The notes under the pieces: model-generated
Told to the model about the DNA's origin: nothing
What the model saw: only the letters and a program-made list of their open reading frames with translations
Databases searched by the model: none
Source of the DNA: ENR-C20 sp942493145
GTDB lineage: Bacteria > Bacillota > Clostridia > Acetivibrionales > DTU013
Length of the DNA: 64,000 bases
Assembly (NCBI GenBank): GCA_942493145.1
Contig: OW818679.1
Location: 1-64,000 of the forward strand
Reading direction: 5' to 3'
Translations under genes and position numbers: made by a program
Part shown: piece by piece, positions 8,590 through 17,367 of the stretch
Layout: each line of letters begins with the position of its first letter
Position numbering within the stretch: the stretch's first letter is position 1

Positions 8590-10485
8590 GCGTAGTCCAT
8601 TCTCAAATGCACGCATGATTTCCCGTCTGTCGCTGGCACTGATCAGACCATTGCGGACAGCATCTTCTGCTGTCTGACGGAAGTTTACCAGCATGTGCTT
8701 CGGCTCAAACTCTACATAGGAGAGAACGTCAGCAACACTATCCCCATGGATTTCCTTCGCAATGTCGAAATTGCCGTCAGGATGGATTTTCACGCTTACA
8801 ACATTGGTATCTCCGAACAGGTTGTGAAGATCCCCTAAAGTTTCCTGGTATGCACCAACCAGAAAAACTCCGAGATAGTAGTCATCACCGTTATGAAAAT
8901 CATGCAGCGGCAATGTGTTCCGGACATCATGAAGGTCAATGAAACGGTCGATTTTTCCATCACAATCACAGGTTATATCCGCTATAACGGCGTTGCGCTT
9001 TGGAAATTCGGTCAGACGGTGAACCGGCATGATTGGGAACAACTGGTCTATAGCCCAGCTGTCAGGAATAGATTGGAACACTGAAAAATTGCAGTAATAG
9101 ATGTCTGCAATAGCGCTCTCAATATCTTCCAGATCGGGAGGGGAATTTTTCAGCTTTATCTTTTCTTTTGCAATCTGGTGTATGGTATTCCAGAATATTT
9201 TCTCAGAAAATGCGCGTTCGCGAAGACTCATCCTGCCATGCTTGAACATTTCACGGATTTCATCGCGGTAGTAAAGAGCGTCATTATAGCATTCCTGTAT
9301 ATTTTTCTGTGAAATGCTTTTATTGACGTCGAACAGGTTTCTGATCTGCTCGGAGGTATTTTCATCCAGTTTATCAGGTATACGGTACTCTTCGAATTTT
9401 TCTATATCAAGAACATTGAATAACAATACCGAATAATATGCTACCGTGGTGCGTCCTGATTCAGTCACAATAACCGGGTGCTGTACATCGCTTGAATCAA
9501 GGACGGACATGACTGCTTCAACTAAATCGGTACAGTACTCTTCAACTGAATAATTCCTGCTGTAGGCATAATTCGTATTTGATCCATCGTAATCAACTGC
9601 AAGACCTCCGCCCAAATCCAGATAGCCCATGGGAGCGCCTTCTTTTACAAGTTCCGCGTATACACGACTGGCCTCCAATACAGCTGAACGGATATCACGT
9701 ATATTGGGTATCTGTGATCCGAGGTGGTAATGGAGCAGTTTCAGTGTATCCAGCATATTCTTTTCTTTCAGTGTATCAACTACGGATATCAGCTGTGACA
9801 CGTTCAAGCCGAATATGCTGCGGTCACCGCCGGATTCGGTCCAGTGGCCGCCAGCTTTTGAAGAAAGCTTGATGCGTATGCCTAGATTGGGTTGGATTCC
9901 CAAGGCCTGGGAGCGTTCCAGGATAATATCAAGCTCTCCTGGCATTTCAATGACAAAGAAGCATTTATAACCCATTTTTACAGCGTAAAGACCAAGATCG
10001 ACAAACTCCTCATCTTTGTATCCGTTACAGATCAGGCAAGCTTCGCTGTCTTTCATGAGGGAAAGCGCTGCGATCAATTCTGCCTTGCTTCCGACTTCCA
10101 GCCCATGATGATAACGCTGCCCGAATCGTGTTACCTCTTCGATGACCTGCTGCTGCTGGTTGACTTTAACAGGATAAACCCCACGGTAAACACCTTTATA
10201 GTTCAGCTTTTCCATGGCATCGGCAAAAGAATTGTTAAGATAGGAAATCTGTGAATCCAGTAAATTCTCAAACCGGAGAAGCACAGGCATGTCAAGCCCG
10301 CGCTCACGAACACCGGAAATAATATCCATAATGCTGACTGCACTTGAATCGTTATCTTTATGTGGGTTAACCATGACATCTCCCTTTTCGGAGATTGAGA
10401 AATAATTGGCTCCCCAGTTTTTAATACCGTATAGCTCTTCAGCTTTCTCTTTTGTCCATCTGCCTAATAATTCCTGTTTGTTCAT
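8566..10485 (-). CDS. speA: Biosynthetic arginine decarboxylase (SpeA)
   Basis: 639 residues, close to the ~630-660 of fold-III, PLP-dependent biosynthetic arginine decarboxylases. The PLP lysine is K107 in YPVKVNQQQ. The LGLRIKL-type strand is seen as LGIRIKLSSKAGGHW, the phosphate-binding glycine motif as DLGGGLAVDYDGS, and the substrate-side cysteine/glycine region as ITCDCDGKIDRFID. The enzyme converts arginine to agmatine, entering putrescine and spermidine synthesis; no agmatinase gene is adjacent. AGGGGAAG precedes the ATG by about 8 nt. The gene stands alone on the minus strand. Confidence 0.95.
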   Translation of the reverse strand: MNKQELLGRWTKEKAEELYGIKNWGANYFSISEKGDVMVNPHKDNDSSAVSIMDIISGVRERGLDMPVLLRFENLLDSQISYLNNSFADAMEKLNYKGVYRGVYPVKVNQQQQVIEEVTRFGQRYHHGLEVGSKAELIAALSLMKDSEACLICNGYKDEEFVDLGLYAVKMGYKCFFVIEMPGELDIILERSQALGIQPNLGIRIKLSSKAGGHWTESGGDRSIFGLNVSQLISVVDTLKEKNMLDTLKLLHYHLGSQIPNIRDIRSAVLEASRVYAELVKEGAPMGYLDLGGGLAVDYDGSNTNYAYSRNYSVEEYCTDLVEAVMSVLDSSDVQHPVIVTESGRTTVAYYSVLLFNVLDIEKFEEYRIPDKLDENTSEQIRNLFDVNKSISQKNIQECYNDALYYRDEIREMFKHGRMSLRERAFSEKIFWNTIHQIAKEKIKLKNSPPDLEDIESAIADIYYCNFSVFQSIPDSWAIDQLFPIMPVHRLTEFPKRNAVIADITCDCDGKIDRFIDLHDVRNTLPLHDFHNGDDYYLGVFLVGAYQETLGDLHNLFGDTNVVSVKIHPDGNFDIAKEIHGDSVADVLSYVEFEPKHMLVNFRQTAEDAVRNGLISASDRREIMRAFENGLRGYTYYER

Positions 10486-10790
10486 TATTACATCTTCCCC
10501 TATCTATACAACATAAATGCTACTTATCATTAATTAGGATATATTGTTTGTGGGTAGCTTGTCCCGAAGAATGCATTTAAAAAAATACTCCAAACCCAAA
10601 GATAGCACATGGGAAATATAAATGTCAATAAACATAATTGGGATTGCTGTTATGTTTACTGGATAAAGGGAATATATGTTAACAAATGGTTAGTCAGTAT
10701 TAATTTTTCCTCGCTTGGAATCATATTAATTGGCGTCAATTCCGCATTGTGATTGGCAGCTGAATCTATGGTTCAAAGTGAGGATTTTTT
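10486..10790. other. Intergenic region between divergent speA and hydrogenase operon
   Basis: About 305 bp, AT-rich, no coding sequence. It must hold the promoters of both units. A TGTTAACA palindrome lies near 10677 but only half matches a Rex-type operator. GTGAGG precedes the ATG at 10791. Confidence 0.6.
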
Positions 10791-11426
10791 ATGACAAAAC
10801 CTCAGGAAATTGATGTTATGGAGCCTGTCGGAAAGGAATTCCCGAAGGAAAAATATGATGAGCTGGAAGCTTTTATAAACGGGCTGGAGACTACGAAAGG
10901 TGCATTGATTGAAATCCTTCACAGAGCGCAGGGTATTTTCGGATACCTCCCCAGGGATGTGCAGCTTTACATAGCCAGAAAGCTGGGAATCCCAGGAGCA
11001 GAAGTGTATGGCGTGGTCAGCTTTTACTCCTATTTCACCACCAAACCCTCCGGGCGGCATACCATAAGCGTTTGTATGGGAACGGCCTGTTTCGTCAGGG
11101 GTTCCGACAAGATTATCGGCAGGTTCAAGAAGCGGCTTGGGATAGAGGCAAACGAGACGACTGAGGACGGCTTGTTCACCCTTAAGGATGTCCGCTGCAT
11201 CGGAGCTTGCGGACTGGCGCCGGTCGTGATGGTTGACGGCAAGGTGTACGGCCGGGTCAAGGAGGGGGATGTAGACGGCATATTAAGGGAATATAACGGT
11301 AACAAAGAATATTACGGCAAGAACGAAAATTACGGGAACAAGGAATATGGCGCAAATAGCCAATATGGTAGAAATGAAGAATATGACGGAAGGATGGCAG
11401 AAAATGTTGATAACGTCCCTGGATGA
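10791..11426 (+). CDS. NuoE-like [2Fe-2S] subunit of trimeric [FeFe] hydrogenase (HydC/HndA type)
   Basis: The first ~165 residues are a standard NuoE/HndA protein: a helical N-terminus (LIEILHRAQGIFGYLP), then a thioredoxin-like domain whose four cluster cysteines lie in CMGTACFVRG and RCIGACGLAPVV. In bifurcating hydrogenases this subunit carries a [2Fe-2S] centre beside the flavin subunit. It is unusual in a ~45-residue C-terminal tail of asparagine/tyrosine-rich hexapeptides (GNKEYY, GKNENY, GNKEYG, ANSQYG, RNEEYD) coded by 18-bp tandem repeats; family members normally end near residue 165. Its last codons overlap the start of the next gene, implying translational coupling. Confidence 0.9.
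   Translation: MTKPQEIDVMEPVGKEFPKEKYDELEAFINGLETTKGALIEILHRAQGIFGYLPRDVQLYIARKLGIPGAEVYGVVSFYSYFTTKPSGRHTISVCMGTACFVRGSDKIIGRFKKRLGIEANETTEDGLFTLKDVRCIGACGLAPVVMVDGKVYGRVKEGDVDGILREYNGNKEYYGKNENYGNKEYGANSQYGRNEEYDGRMAENVDNVPG
11298..11387 (+). repeat. Five degenerate 18-bp tandem repeats inside the NuoE-like gene
   Basis: Five consecutive 18-bp units encode six-residue repeats with a conserved N-x-x-Y core. The array is a multiple of 3 bp and keeps the frame, extending the protein rather than breaking it. Confidence 0.8.
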
Positions 11427-13164
11427 ACTGAATAAAGTCAGGCAGGAATACTCGGACATGCTGGCATTAAGGGAACACCGAACTGTTCCGGCGCAGGAAC
11501 AAGGCAACGAACCAAAGACAGCAGGTCCCCGCATGAACATTTTGGTTTGCGGTGGTACAGGCTGCCTGGCAAGCGACAGCGATAAGGTTGTAAAGAACCT
11601 TGAGTTAATACTCAAAGCCCGGGGATACAGTGATGAAGTAAAAGTGATCCGCACAGGCTGCTTTGGTTTCTGCGAACAGGGGCCTATCCTGAAAGTGGAA
11701 CCGGACGATGTATTCTATGTCCACGTTGGTCCAAAGGATGTAAAAGATATAGTTGACGAGCATGTTGCAAAAGGCATTACCGTAGAGCGGTTGCTATATG
11801 AAGATCCACAAAAGAAAGAGCGGGTTCACAAACAGGAAAACATGTCCTTCTATAAAAAGCAGCTTCGTGTTGCACTCAGGAACTGCGGTGTGATCAACCC
11901 GGAGGACATATATGAATCAATAGCAGTTGGAGGATATGAAGCACTGGGGAAAGTACTTACCCAAATGACGAGGGAAGATGTTGTTGAGATAGTGCAAAAA
12001 TCGGGGTTGCGCGGCCGGGGTGGGGGTGGATACCCCACGGGGCGCAAGTGGGAGATTACAAAAAGGCAGGATAGTGAAGCAAAGTTCATAATATGTAATG
12101 CCGATGAGGGAGACCCGGGTGCTTTTATGGACAGGAGCATCCTTGAGGGGGACCCACACAGTGTGTTGGAGGCAATGGCCATAGGTGCTTATGCCATAGG
12201 CGCGGACAAGGGGATCGTATACATACGTGCCGAATATCCACTTGCCGTATCCAGATTGAACATTGCATTAAAACAGGCACGGGACCTTGGGTTGCTTGGA
12301 AAGAATATCTTCGGTACCGGTTTCAGCTTCGATATTACTTTGAAATATGGTGCCGGGGCTTTTGTTTGTGGGGAAGAAACGGCACTTATCAATTCCTGCG
12401 AAGGCAAAAGGGGAGAACCTGACTACAAGCCGCCCTACCCTGCAGTAGAGGGGTACTGGGGGCAGCCTACCGTCGTTAACAATGTGGAGACCTTTGCAAA
12501 TATTCCGGTAATCATCACAAGGGGCGCCGGGTGGTTCGCTTCCATAGGTTCTGAAAAGAGCAAAGGAACAAAGGTATTTGCCCTTGCAGGAAAGATAAAC
12601 AATGTGGGACTGGTTGAGGTGCCTATGGGTACTACACTTCGTGAAATAATATATGACATTGGCGGCGGAATACCCGGGGGGAAGAAGTTTAAGGCTGTAC
12701 AGACAGGAGGGCCCTCCGGTGGAGTCATGACAGAAAAGGAGCTTGATACGCCGATAGATTACGACAGCTTACTGGCCATTGGTTCAATGATGGGCTCCGG
12801 CGGAATGATCGTGATGGATGAAGATGACAACATGGTGAATATTGCAAAATTCTATCTGGAATTTACAATGGACGAAGCCTGCGGCAGATGTAATCCGGGG
12901 CGGATAGGCACCAAAAGGCTTTTTGAGCTGCTCCATAAAATTACCAGCGGGAAAGCAACCATGGCGGATCTGGATGCTCTGAAGCAGCTGGCGTACCTGG
13001 TTAAGGACAGTGCCCTGTGCGGACTGTGCCAGACGGCGCCAAACCCGGTAATAAGCACAATGAAACACTTTTGGAATGAATATCTGGCCTTTGTAAAGGA
13101 TGTGGATCATCCCCGCAAACAGCAGCAGGCAGCGAGAGAGGTAATGAATGTCAGATTTAAATGA
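11404..13164 (+). CDS. NuoF-like flavin/FeS subunit of trimeric [FeFe] hydrogenase (HydB/HndC type)
   Basis: About 586 residues from the ATG at 11404, chosen because GGAAGG sits 10 nt upstream; the in-frame ATG at 11347 would start inside the repeat tail of the upstream gene. Domains: an N-terminal thioredoxin-like [2Fe-2S] domain (CGGTGCLASDS, RTGCFGFCEQGP), the NuoF FMN/NAD domain (GLRGRGGGGYPTGRKW, ADEGDPGAFMDR, GAGAFVCGEETAL), an SLBB segment, and the C-terminal [4Fe-4S] site (CGRCNPGRIGT ... CGLC). No extra C-terminal ferredoxin domain is present. The subunit oxidises or reduces NAD(H), and in the bifurcating complex probably splits electrons between NADH and ferredoxin. It overlaps both neighbours. 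Confidence 0.93.
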   Translation: MLITSLDELNKVRQEYSDMLALREHRTVPAQEQGNEPKTAGPRMNILVCGGTGCLASDSDKVVKNLELILKARGYSDEVKVIRTGCFGFCEQGPILKVEPDDVFYVHVGPKDVKDIVDEHVAKGITVERLLYEDPQKKERVHKQENMSFYKKQLRVALRNCGVINPEDIYESIAVGGYEALGKVLTQMTREDVVEIVQKSGLRGRGGGGYPTGRKWEITKRQDSEAKFIICNADEGDPGAFMDRSILEGDPHSVLEAMAIGAYAIGADKGIVYIRAEYPLAVSRLNIALKQARDLGLLGKNIFGTGFSFDITLKYGAGAFVCGEETALINSCEGKRGEPDYKPPYPAVEGYWGQPTVVNNVETFANIPVIITRGAGWFASIGSEKSKGTKVFALAGKINNVGLVEVPMGTTLREIIYDIGGGIPGGKKFKAVQTGGPSGGVMTEKELDTPIDYDSLLAIGSMMGSGGMIVMDEDDNMVNIAKFYLEFTMDEACGRCNPGRIGTKRLFELLHKITSGKATMADLDALKQLAYLVKDSALCGLCQTAPNPVISTMKHFWNEYLAFVKDVDHPRKQQQAAREVMNVRFK

Positions 13165-14932
13165 AAGCGGTACAGTCAGAAAAATTATTGATGTAAGGAT
13201 AAATGACCGATACATCAGAGTTCCTGAAGGAATAACGATCCTTGAGGCTGCCCATGAGGCTGGTGTCAGGATACCTACACTATGCCATCTGGATTTGCAT
13301 GACTTTCAGATGTATAACAGGACAGCTTCCTGCAGGGTTTGCATGGTTGAACTGGTGGACGCACGGAATAAACGCAACAAGCTGGTGCCCTCCTGCGTAA
13401 CAAAAGTACAGGATGGAATGGCTGTCCGCACGGATACCCTGCGCGCAATCACGGCGAGAAGAGGGGCTGTGGAGCTTCTTCTGTCCAACCATCCCAATGA
13501 GTGCTTCACATGCCCCAAAAACCTGGAGTGCGAGCTGCAAGCACTGGCGGAAGAGCTGAATGTGAGGGAGATCCGGTGGGAGGGTGAAAGAATGAGCTAT
13601 CCCAAGGATTTGTCCAGTGATGCAATAGTTAAGGATGCAAATAAATGTATATACTGCCGACGTTGTGAGACAGGCTGCAATGTAATTCAGACCTGTGGCA
13701 TCCTTTCGGGGATCGGTCGCGGCTTTAACGCTTTCGTGGGCCCCTTTGCCAATATCCCTATGGTTGAGTCCTCCTGTACATACTGCGGCCAATGTGTACA
13801 GGTATGCCCCACTGCTGCTCTCACGGAGGCATACCACACCGATAAGGTTTGGGAGGCATTGAACGATCCTGACAAGCATGTCCTGGTACAAACAGCTCCA
13901 GCCATCCGTGTTGCCCTGGGTGAGCTTTTCGGAATGGAGCCGGGGACAATAGTAACCGGAAAAATGGTAACAGCTTTAAAGCGTATGGGGTTTGATGGAG
14001 TGTTCGATACCAATTTCGGCGCCGATCTTACAGTGATGGAGGAGGCATCGGAGTTTATTTATCGGCTGAAGAACAATAAAACACTGCCCATCCTGACAAA
14101 TTGCTGTCCTGCCTGGGTCAAGTTCATTGAGCACCAGTTCCCTGAGCTGATCCATGTACCATCCACCTGCAAGTCTCCACATATCATGTTTGGAACCATA
14201 GCCAAGACCTACTATGCGGAGAAGAAAGGGCTGGACCCGGATAACATTGTTGTGGTATCGGTGATGCCCTGCATTGCGAAAAAGGCAGAAGCTAAACGCC
14301 CCGAGCTTACCAAAGATGCGCATAATAATGTGGATATAGTTATTACAACCCGCGAACTGGGAGCGATGATCAGAGAAGCGGGTATCGAGTTTGACAGGCT
14401 GCCGGACAGTGAATATGACAATCCTCTTGGCGAAACCACCGGTGCTTCTGTCATGTTCGGAACAGCAGGAGGGGTAATCGAAGCTGTGATGCGCACTGTC
14501 CATGAATGGCTGACAGGGGAACCACTTGAGAAGATTGAGTTCGAGGAATTGCGAGGGCTTGAAGGGGTGCGAAAGGCTACTGTTAAAATTGGTGATAAGG
14601 AGTTCAAAATTGGAATAGCCAGTGGACTAGGGAATGCCCGGGTCATTCTGGAGGATATAAGGGACGGAAGGGCTGATTATCACGCCATTGAAATCATGGC
14701 TTGCCCCGGAGGCTGTGTTGCCGGAGGAGGGCAGCCGTATCACCACGGCAATCATGAGATTGTTAAAAGGCGTATAGAAGCCATCTATGAAGAGGACAGA
14801 AGGAAAAAAGTAAGGAAGTCCCATGAGAATAAGGAAATATTGGAGCTTTATAAGAGCTATCTTGGAGAACCCTTCGGAGAGCGTGCACACGAGCTTCTCC
14901 ATACTCATTTTGAAGAAAGAGAAAGAATATAG
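13148..14932 (+). CDS. [FeFe] hydrogenase catalytic subunit (HydA/HndD type)
   Basis: 594 residues, modular group-A enzyme. In order: an N-terminal [2Fe-2S] ferredoxin domain (CHLDLHDF, SCRVCMVEL), the HxxxC cluster segment HPNECFTCPKNLEC, two [4Fe-4S] motifs (CIYCRRCETGC, CTYCGQCVQVCP), the H-cluster domain, and the small-subunit domain at the C-terminus. The H-cluster motifs are TNCCPAW (~317), MPCIAKK (~373) and ACPGGCVAGGGQP (~518); the usual L1 form is TSCCPxW, so Ser is replaced by Asn. The enzyme makes or takes up H2, probably with NADH and ferredoxin together given the NuoE/NuoF partners. It overlaps the upstream gene by 17 bp. No maturase genes (hydEFG) are nearby. Confidence 0.95.
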   Translation: MSDLNESGTVRKIIDVRINDRYIRVPEGITILEAAHEAGVRIPTLCHLDLHDFQMYNRTASCRVCMVELVDARNKRNKLVPSCVTKVQDGMAVRTDTLRAITARRGAVELLLSNHPNECFTCPKNLECELQALAEELNVREIRWEGERMSYPKDLSSDAIVKDANKCIYCRRCETGCNVIQTCGILSGIGRGFNAFVGPFANIPMVESSCTYCGQCVQVCPTAALTEAYHTDKVWEALNDPDKHVLVQTAPAIRVALGELFGMEPGTIVTGKMVTALKRMGFDGVFDTNFGADLTVMEEASEFIYRLKNNKTLPILTNCCPAWVKFIEHQFPELIHVPSTCKSPHIMFGTIAKTYYAEKKGLDPDNIVVVSVMPCIAKKAEAKRPELTKDAHNNVDIVITTRELGAMIREAGIEFDRLPDSEYDNPLGETTGASVMFGTAGGVIEAVMRTVHEWLTGEPLEKIEFEELRGLEGVRKATVKIGDKEFKIGIASGLGNARVILEDIRDGRADYHAIEIMACPGGCVAGGGQPYHHGNHEIVKRRIEAIYEEDRRKKVRKSHENKEILELYKSYLGEPFGERAHELLHTHFEERERI

Positions 14933-15139
14933 GGAAATAAATTTGAATATGGATGCTTTTAATATAGGTCTAAAGTCCCATTCTCATGAGTATTTCTTAC
15001 TATATGTATATAATCCTCTTGTCGTTATTGATAAGGAAACATATAATAGACAGTGAATAATTGAAATAACTGGCAATAGTCTAAAATATATACATATTGG
15101 CTTCTTTGAGCAAAAATATTGTATAGGAGACATGACATC

Positions 15140-15394
15140 ATGGAGATTAAATTCAAAAAGCAGGATATTACTTCAATAAATGAATCACTCAAAACAAGGG
15201 TAACAGGCCAGGACGCAAAGATAAACGTCCCAACCGAGGAAAGCTTTACTTACGTCCTGAACAAGGCCATGTCGGGAAACGAAATGGCAGCAGTACAGAT
15301 AGCTGAATGGAACTGCTTCTGCAAACCGGGTAACAGCAGGGAGCAGATGGTCCTGGCAAGAATCAGGAAAGCAACGGATGATATATTCGAATAA
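15140..15394 (+). CDS. Small hypothetical protein
   Basis: 84 residues from the ATG at 15140, with AGGAGA nine nucleotides upstream. Soluble, mixed charge, no signal peptide or membrane helix; it carries one cysteine pair (WNCFCKPG). I do not recognise a family. It stands alone between the hydrogenase operon and the chromate transporter genes on the same strand. The good ribosome binding site and coding-like composition argue it is real. Confidence 0.55.
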   Translation: MEIKFKKQDITSINESLKTRVTGQDAKINVPTEESFTYVLNKAMSGNEMAAVQIAEWNCFCKPGNSREQMVLARIRKATDDIFE

Positions 15395-15420
15395 CACGCG
15401 TGAAGATTCTATACCTGCAT

Positions 15421-15450
15421 CTCAAAACCCCCTCAAAACCCCCTCAAAAC
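15421..15450. repeat. 11-bp tandem repeat (ctcaaaacccc)
   Basis: Two full copies and one partial copy of ctcaaaacccc lie 27 bp after the small hypothetical gene. They belong to the window-wide set of short tandem duplications. Confidence 0.8.
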
Positions 15451-15452
15451 TT

Positions 15453-15501
15453 TCCGAATATATCGGATAACATTGATTAAGCCAATGAATAGATTTATAA
15501 T
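15453..15501 (+). promoter_or_regulatory. Promoter of the chromate transporter genes with adjacent inverted repeat
   Basis: TTGATT (15473-15478) and TATAAT (15496-15501) are spaced by 17 bp, a good housekeeping promoter. Directly upstream, TCCGA-ATATA-TCGGA (15453-15467) is a perfect inverted repeat, placed as an activator or repressor site. Confidence 0.6.
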
Positions 15502-15546
15502 TGGTGATAATGTTAATTATTGAAATATCAAGTCGCGGGAGAAAAT

Positions 15547-16104
15547 ATGGATGAGTTGAAAAAGATATGGCAGCTGTTCATTACTTTTTTAAAGATTGGC
15601 ACTTTTACTTTCGGAGGCGGGCTTGCTATGATACCGCTTATTCAAAAGGAAGTCTCGGAAAAAAAGAAGTGGATCGAAGAGGAAGAGATGCTGGACATTT
15701 TTGCCATAGCCCAGTCGACACCAGGGGTAATTTCCATAAGTGTTTCGGTTTTTGTAGGAAAAAAAGTAGCGGGAATTAAGGGAATGTTTGCCGCCGCGCT
15801 TGGGTTAGTGATTCCTGCATTTGTTTCAATCATATTGGTATTGGTCCTCCTATCGGGATTTCGTGACAATAAGCATGTGAGCAATGTTCTTTCGGGAATA
15901 AAGGCTGCTTCGGCGGCACTTATACTTTTATCTGCAATTAAACTGGGGAAATCGTCCATTAGAGGAAAAATGGGATACATCATTGCGGCTTCAGCCTTTT
16001 TATTGATAGTTGTTTTAAATATGAATGCTGCTTGGGCAGTGCTTTTTGGAGGATTAGCGGGTTATCTGTCTTATTTCATCAACAGGAGAAAAAGAAAATG
16101 CTGA
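15547..16104 (+). CDS. Chromate transporter, first half (CHR domain)
   Basis: 185 residues from the ATG at 15547 (GGGAG a few nt upstream); earlier in-frame starts lack a ribosome binding site. The CHR signature is clear: FLKIGTFTFGGGLAMIPLIQKEV, then AQSTPGVISIS and VGKKVAGIKG, with about five hydrophobic segments. It forms a split ('short-chain') ChrA with the next gene, each half giving one six-helix bundle in opposite orientation. Such pairs export chromate in some bacteria; in anaerobes the physiological anion may differ. The stop overlaps the start of the second half (ATGCTGA). Confidence 0.88.
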   Translation: MDELKKIWQLFITFLKIGTFTFGGGLAMIPLIQKEVSEKKKWIEEEEMLDIFAIAQSTPGVISISVSVFVGKKVAGIKGMFAAALGLVIPAFVSIILVLVLLSGFRDNKHVSNVLSGIKAASAALILLSAIKLGKSSIRGKMGYIIAASAFLLIVVLNMNAAWAVLFGGLAGYLSYFINRRKRKC

Positions 16105-16685
16105 TTTTAGCCAAACTATTTTATATATTTTTAAAAGTAGGGTTGTTCGCGTTTGGAGGCGGATATGTGATCCTGCCATTGATATATCAGGAGATAAGAA
16201 AGTTCGGGCTGATGACTCCAGCAGAGTTTTCGGACATCGTAGCACTTTCTCAGATGACGCCCGGGCCTATATCTGTAAATGCAGCCACATATGTAGGATT
16301 CAAGTCAGCAGGACTGGCCGGGGCTGTGGTAGCGACCATCGGGGTTGTACTGCCCTGCATGATAATAACACTGCTCATCATTGCTTTCCTGGTAAAATTC
16401 AAGTCGAGCCCGGCAATCAAATCGATACTTGTGGGGATAAGGCCTGCAACGGTCGGTTTAATAGCTGCTGCAGTGATTTTCTTTTCTGAGAGTTCCATTT
16501 TCAGTGAAGGCTTTTTCAGTACCGGGAAGGTTTTCAGCACAGGGGTTTTGGCTGATCCTCTTAAATATATCAGCCTGCCGGCTATAGCCATATTTTTGCT
16601 CACGATAATCTGTTCTGTCAAATTCAAGCTGGGGCCCATATTACTGACTGCTCTCGCGGGGATAGCCGGACTGCTCATTTTTTAG
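16098..16685 (+). CDS. Chromate transporter, second half (CHR domain)
   Basis: 195 residues from the ATG at 16098, which overlaps the previous stop; AGGAGA lies 9 nt upstream. The CHR motif repeats: FLKVGLFAFGGGYVILPL, then ALSQMTPGPISVNAATYVG, followed by several membrane helices. It is homologous to the first half and must pair with it. A ~20-residue hydrophilic insertion (SEGFFSTGKVFSTGVLADP) separates the last helices. The DUF2569-like gene follows by 12 bp, probably in the same operon. Confidence 0.88.
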   Translation: MLILAKLFYIFLKVGLFAFGGGYVILPLIYQEIRKFGLMTPAEFSDIVALSQMTPGPISVNAATYVGFKSAGLAGAVVATIGVVLPCMIITLLIIAFLVKFKSSPAIKSILVGIRPATVGLIAAAVIFFSESSIFSEGFFSTGKVFSTGVLADPLKYISLPAIAIFLLTIICSVKFKLGPILLTALAGIAGLLIF

Positions 16686-16697
16686 GAGGAACTGCTT

Positions 16698-17210
16698 ATG
16701 GATGAGTTCAGAAAAAAGTATGAATATGAAGAACATAAGGGCGTTTCAGGTCTGATTTTCCTCTTTTTCATAATGCTCATTCTTTTTGAATATGCATTGG
16801 GAATAATCGTAATGCTGGCAGAATATTCTTCGATCGATATTCCGTCAATAATCAGGGCATTGGTAAAGGCCGGGGGCATGATATATTTTGCCTTTACGGT
16901 ATTCATAAGTATTGCACTTTTCAAGCTTCCCAGGATTCTGATACCTTGTGTAAGGATATACCTTGTTTACAGATTCATCTGCCTGTTGCCTCCGGTGATA
17001 TATAATTATCTAAATGCTCTGCAGGATCCGGAAATGACACAAACACGTATGGGAACCCAGGGTGTCATTGATACAACGGTACAATGCCTTGTATTGCCAC
17101 TTATTTATGTGACGGTGTTCAGCGTGTTATGGCTTATATATTTTTCACGCTCAAAACATGTAAAAGAGACTTATTCCAACGTAACCAAAGCTTTTAAGGA
17201 AAACTACTGA
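16698..17210 (+). CDS. DUF2569-like integral membrane protein
   Basis: 170 residues with four predicted membrane helices: LIFLFFIMLILFEYALGIIV, a second near 60-75 (MIYFAFTVFISIALF), a third near 90-105 and a last near 140-155. It ends with WLIYFSRSKHVKETY, resembling the 'Y..RSKRVK.T' end of DUF2569 proteins. Function unknown. It follows chrA by 12 bp with GGAGG before its ATG, suggesting co-transcription. The family assignment is tentative. Confidence 0.6.
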   Translation: MDEFRKKYEYEEHKGVSGLIFLFFIMLILFEYALGIIVMLAEYSSIDIPSIIRALVKAGGMIYFAFTVFISIALFKLPRILIPCVRIYLVYRFICLLPPVIYNYLNALQDPEMTQTRMGTQGVIDTTVQCLVLPLIYVTVFSVLWLIYFSRSKHVKETYSNVTKAFKENY

Positions 17211-17272
17211 AACAAATCCGGCAGTCTACTAAACAAATCCGGCAGTCTACTAAACAAATCCTGAAGTCTACA
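17210..17272. repeat. Three tandem 21-bp repeats
   Basis: aaacaaatccggcagtctact occurs at 17210-17230 and 17231-17251 exactly, and as a diverged third copy at 17252-17272. The first copy begins at the stop codon of the DUF2569-like gene. Confidence 0.92.
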
Positions 17273-17367
17273 AACGGGAAATTTAAATTGCTTGGATACT
17301 CCATGCCAAATGGTGGCATATTATAGATATATTTGCTATCAGTATTGATTTGATTGGAGTATTCCGG

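Noticed and set aside
10670..10690. Rex operator upstream of the hydrogenase operon
   Set aside because: TGTTAACA is only a half-like match to TTGTTAA-N4-TTAACAA; the second half is missing.
11347..11403. ATG at 11347 as the start of the NuoF-like gene
   Set aside because: It falls within the repeat tail of the upstream gene and has no ribosome binding site; the ATG at 11404 follows GGAAGG at a good distance.
17210..17272. CRISPR array
   Set aside because: The units are head-to-tail with no spacers, only three copies and no cas genes.
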